64,000 nucleotides of DNA from Lycocorax pyrrhopterus obiensis. Taxonomy: Eukaryota; Chordata; Aves; Passeriformes; Paradisaeidae. Below are positions 60,693-64,000 of the stretch, piece after piece. Positions within the stretch are counted from its first letter, which is position 1; every line of letters begins with the position of its first letter. The notes below the pieces were generated by a model. That model saw nothing but the letters and a program-made list of their open reading frames with translations, was not told the origin of the DNA and did not search any database. The DNA is taken from NCBI GenBank assembly GCA_014706295.1, contig JACSVZ010000009.1, forward strand, positions 35,462,268-35,526,267. The letters are read 5' to 3'. The position numbers and the translations under genes are program-made.

Positions 60693-62445
60693 TCAGTGAA
60701 TTCCTTGCTTCTATGACTTGATCTCCTCAAGCACCCGAGCTTGCTCAGATAATGCTGGATTTGTGTGTACGTACACGGATGTCTATGAATAGGGTCACAG
60801 CGTGGATGGCAAACTTGTGCACAATAACACAGTTTCCTCTTCTAGAAGACTCCTTATTTCAGAGATTATGGAGAACCCAAAAATTCAGCATAAAACCTCT
60901 TCCTCTCAATCTCTTCTCATGCATCTTTGCACTAATGAAGACCTACCGTTTAACAACACAAAACTTTAATGTTGATGGAGGCAGCCAGGGACCTGACTTG
61001 AAATATGTATGGGTAACTTCCCTTTCACACAAAAACTTCAGGTATTTGGGATTTTTTTGGTAGAATACCTGCAGATATTACTGTACCCTGGAAGATGGTT
61101 AAAAACTTTGCCATGTGATCCACCTCTAGCAAATGATTCATCTCAGTAAATTTCATGCTAGCAGAAACATTTACAGTTTTAAAAATCACAGCTGTGCCAA
61201 GAAAATGGGGGTGACTGAGATGACATACCAAACTGAGAAAAGACAACAAACAAACGTAAACAATGACTGGTTCATCTGGGTTATTTTGTCCCATTTTCTC
61301 TTGTAATTCCAACTAGATATACCTAAGATACATTTATAAATGAACATGCCTGCTTCAATTCTCCTTTTAGAGTGTGTACCAATACATTGTATAAATAAGA
61401 GTTTTTGAAGCCATTTAGTGCTCCACCAAAGTACCAGGGCATTAGGTTATCCTTCATTCATTTGACAACAATTAGGAGAAAACACCACTTATCTTAAACA
61501 GTATTTGTCAGATTTTCTTCATCAAACCTGGTAAATACATATCTTTTGACATTTTGATGTATAATCATCAGTCTAGGGTAAACCTAAGTGACTGGGCTTT
61601 GGCCCGTGAATAGCTTTTGTTGCTGTGTGACACTAAAATGTTGTGTTGGGTTTGTTTTTTTTTTAAAGATATAATGAATATTCAAAATTAGAGTTATTCT
61701 CCATTGTGCCCGCAGTAGGTCAAGTGTCATAATACAAAGAGAATACTCACTATGCAATCTAGAGGTTTTAGAAATGTTTCTGAGTTGAATTTTTTTGCAT
61801 GGGATATGCTTTGGAACTCCTGTCAATGAGAAATATAAATTGTCAAATTTCATTTGAATGGACAAGTAATTTAAAGGGAGATATTTTGCTTTACAGATTC
61901 CTTGCATTCATAGGTATTCATAGGCATTCACCCTTTGAACTTCTCACAATATCAGTTTTTTCATCCCCTTTGCTTACATGCCATGTAGTTTATTCCTCAA
62001 TAAAACATTCAGCTCCACCACCTGAAGACATGCATCATTTGATTAAGTGATGACGCTACATGGGCCATCATTACGATTGTCGTTTATAAATTTTTGGCAG
62101 TCAAAATTTAGGATGATTTGCTAACATCTCTGTAGCAGCTTCTTCTTTAACTGAGATCCAGGAGCTGTGTTTGGAGCATTGCCTCACACTCGTGTAAGAA
62201 TCTGATAAGTATTTTAGTCACAGATTCCTGACTCAACCATTTGCCTGGGATCTGCTTAGACCTGTGGAAGTGCATCTGGGCTGGTTATGATTCACCTGCT
62301 CAGCAGCTTTTAGTTTTCAAACAAATACCTCAATATTCTAAGTCATAAGCAAAACTATATACAGTGAAACTACGTGGGAAAGATGGATATAAATTATTTT
62401 ATTCAGTCTTTCTTTCCTGTAGGTGAAAGAAATATGAATTTAGCT
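60693..62445 (+). other. Intron DNA
   Basis: AT-rich intron; nothing recognised. Small open frames on both strands are unsupported. Confidence 0.7.
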
Positions 62446-62599
62446 GGGGGTGTTCCACCCCTGGAAGTGTCCAAGGCCAGGTTGGATGGGAGTTGGAGCA
62501 ACCTTGTCTAGCCGAAGTTGTCCCTGCCCATGGTGGGGGTGGTGGATCAAGATGATCCTTCCCAACTCAAACTATTCTGGGATATAATATGATTCTAGG
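62446..62599 (+). mobile_element. CR1 LINE 3' fragment
   Basis: TGTTCCACCCCTGGAAGTGT, CCAAGGCCAGGTTGGATGGG, TGTCCCTGCCCATGGTGGGG and terminal ATATGATTCTAGGA make up the last ~150 bp of CR1, moderately diverged and keeping the octamer tail. Confidence 0.94.
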
Positions 62600-64000
62600 A
62601 ATGGAGGTGGAATGGAGGAAATGGCAGGATTTTAGTTACAGCTGAGAGAGGAGGTAGGGTTGGTTGTTTAATAACTGTTTTTCATGTACACATGTAGTTA
62701 GTCTCACCTCATCTATTTTAATTTCCCTTTTCCCTCTGTTGCATCCTGGAGGGACCTGAGAGGAAAGGTTTTATTTGGAACTAAGTTTGAAAAGTCTTTC
62801 TGGGTGGAGGAAGGAGCTGTGCAGTGGTGTTCTCTGAGGGTGTGAAATAACTGGTGTCCTGCAGGTCAGCGTGGGTCACACTTGCCCTAAGCAGGCAAGT
62901 CTGGCAGCCCTAAGGAACAGCAGATTTACCACATGTGAGCAGAAGAATTGTAACAGCGCACATGTATGGTAGACCTCGTGCTCCTGGAAAATGCAAAAAG
63001 GGTTTATTGTCTGCCCAGAATAACCTACACAGCCATGTTAGACTCAAAGGCTTCCTCGTGACTCCAAGAACCTCAAACTGCCTGGAGGAGAAGGGCTTCT
63101 AGGAGTCACCAACCGACTAGAAATTCTTGCTGACGGCAGGTAAACTGTGGGATAAATATCAAAACAAAGCATCCATTGATTTCCACTCACTCCCCAAGCT
63201 CTCCTCAACCAGCTGAACCTTGTTCTTGAGGATCTTTTGTTCTTCAGGTGCGACATCATGACCCTCTCCCCCAGGCAGCCTTTCTTCCAGTGGCTCTCAC
63301 CCAGTGCTTGCAGGGAACATGGTTATAAAAGGCAGGTCATAAGCAAAAATTTTCTTTTGATGAGGATGATCACACAGAATAACAGAATATTCAGGGTTTA
63401 AATGGTTGTTTATTTGGTATAGCTTGCACTTTGGTTATTGCATTGCATATCTTCCTAAAATTGATAACTGCAAGAGAGGCTACCTGTGGTTTTGGTCATT
63501 TTAGATAAGTTTTGTGAAAACCAGGCATTTTTTGTAGTCCACACATAGGCATACAGAGCTCCTCTGAGAAGAGGTAGGCATTGATGAGTACAGTAGTGAA
63601 GAGAAGTAATGTTTCAAAGACCTCATCTTACTTTCCTGACTCATCTGAGACAAGCAGTGAACTCAAGAGCAACTTTGTTTCAGTAAAGGCTATAATAATA
63701 ATGAGAGCTCCAGATTTTCTAAAAAATAAGAAGGTTAATGTAGTATCTGGAGTCTGACCTCAGGTCTAAATTGTGATTCTAATGTTAATCATTATGAGAC
63801 ATAGCTTCACACCTCATAAATCCAGGCAGCCTGTTTCGACTATCCAGTGCAATATTCAAATAAAGAGCAGTTTCACAAAGACATGCATCACTATAGATTC
63901 CCTTTTTGCACTTTTTCGAATTATGTTGCTGCTTTATACAAACCACCTTTCATAAGCTGTCTGCCAGAAAGCTCTAAAAATAATAGCACAGACGCTTGCA
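62600..64000 (+). other. Intron DNA to the window end
   Basis: Single-copy-looking intron with no exon seen; the ARHGAP15 intron presumably continues past the window. Confidence 0.65.

Noticed and set aside
63371..63400. ACACAGAATAACAGAATATT resembles a CR1 octamer tail.
   Set aside because: No CR1 body follows; too short to call.
1..64000. Bacterial-style features: operons, CRISPR arrays, tRNA or rRNA genes, phage or plasmid modules.
   Set aside because: Nothing with those signatures is present; the window is intronic vertebrate DNA. No tRNA A/B-box pair or ribosomal sequence was seen.

Overview
The window is vertebrate nuclear DNA, almost certainly from a bird. It has split coding exons with GT-AG splice sites, long AT-rich and CpG-poor introns, and nine clear 3' fragments of CR1 LINEs ending in degenerate ATTCTATG-type octamers. 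CR1 of this type is the dominant repeat of avian genomes. Nothing bacterial, viral, CRISPR-like or operon-like is present. I cannot name the species.

One gene explains all the coding signal. Four internal exons on the + strand (9468-9542, 12713-12774, 14082-14169, 20207-20296) join in phase into 105 uninterrupted codons. They encode a short basic linker followed by the N-terminal part of a PH domain. The wording of the protein (RHRRN.SQH, VEKEGYL, AKIADGGKKLRKNWSTSWIVL and SSRKNVFQ blocks) identifies ARHGAP15, a Rac-directed Rho GTPase-activating protein. The start codon, the rest of the PH domain and the catalytic RhoGAP domain lie outside the window.

Layout: 1-9467 is the 3' part of an upstream intron. 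It holds one minus-strand CR1 (4501-4802), a palindromic old-repeat remnant (5281-5338) and a TA/CA microsatellite. Positions 9468-20296 hold the four exons and three introns of 3.2, 1.3 and 6.0 kb. Those introns contain a CR1 that starts about 20 bp after a splice donor, a 314-bp element with terminal inverted repeats (14435-14748), a CpG cluster (14974-15030) and another CR1. Positions 20297-64000 are one intron of more than 43.7 kb in which I find no further exon. It contains a 14-copy 12-bp minisatellite with a neighbouring G-quadruplex motif (27826-28155), six CR1 fragments, several simple repeats and some candidate regulatory clusters, notably CACCT/AGGTG boxes at 37873-37916.

The many other open frames look like chance, low-complexity or CR1-derived translations. 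I found no convincing new biological system. The most useful leads are the repeat placed next to a splice site, the inverted-repeat element, and the compact E-box and CpG clusters.
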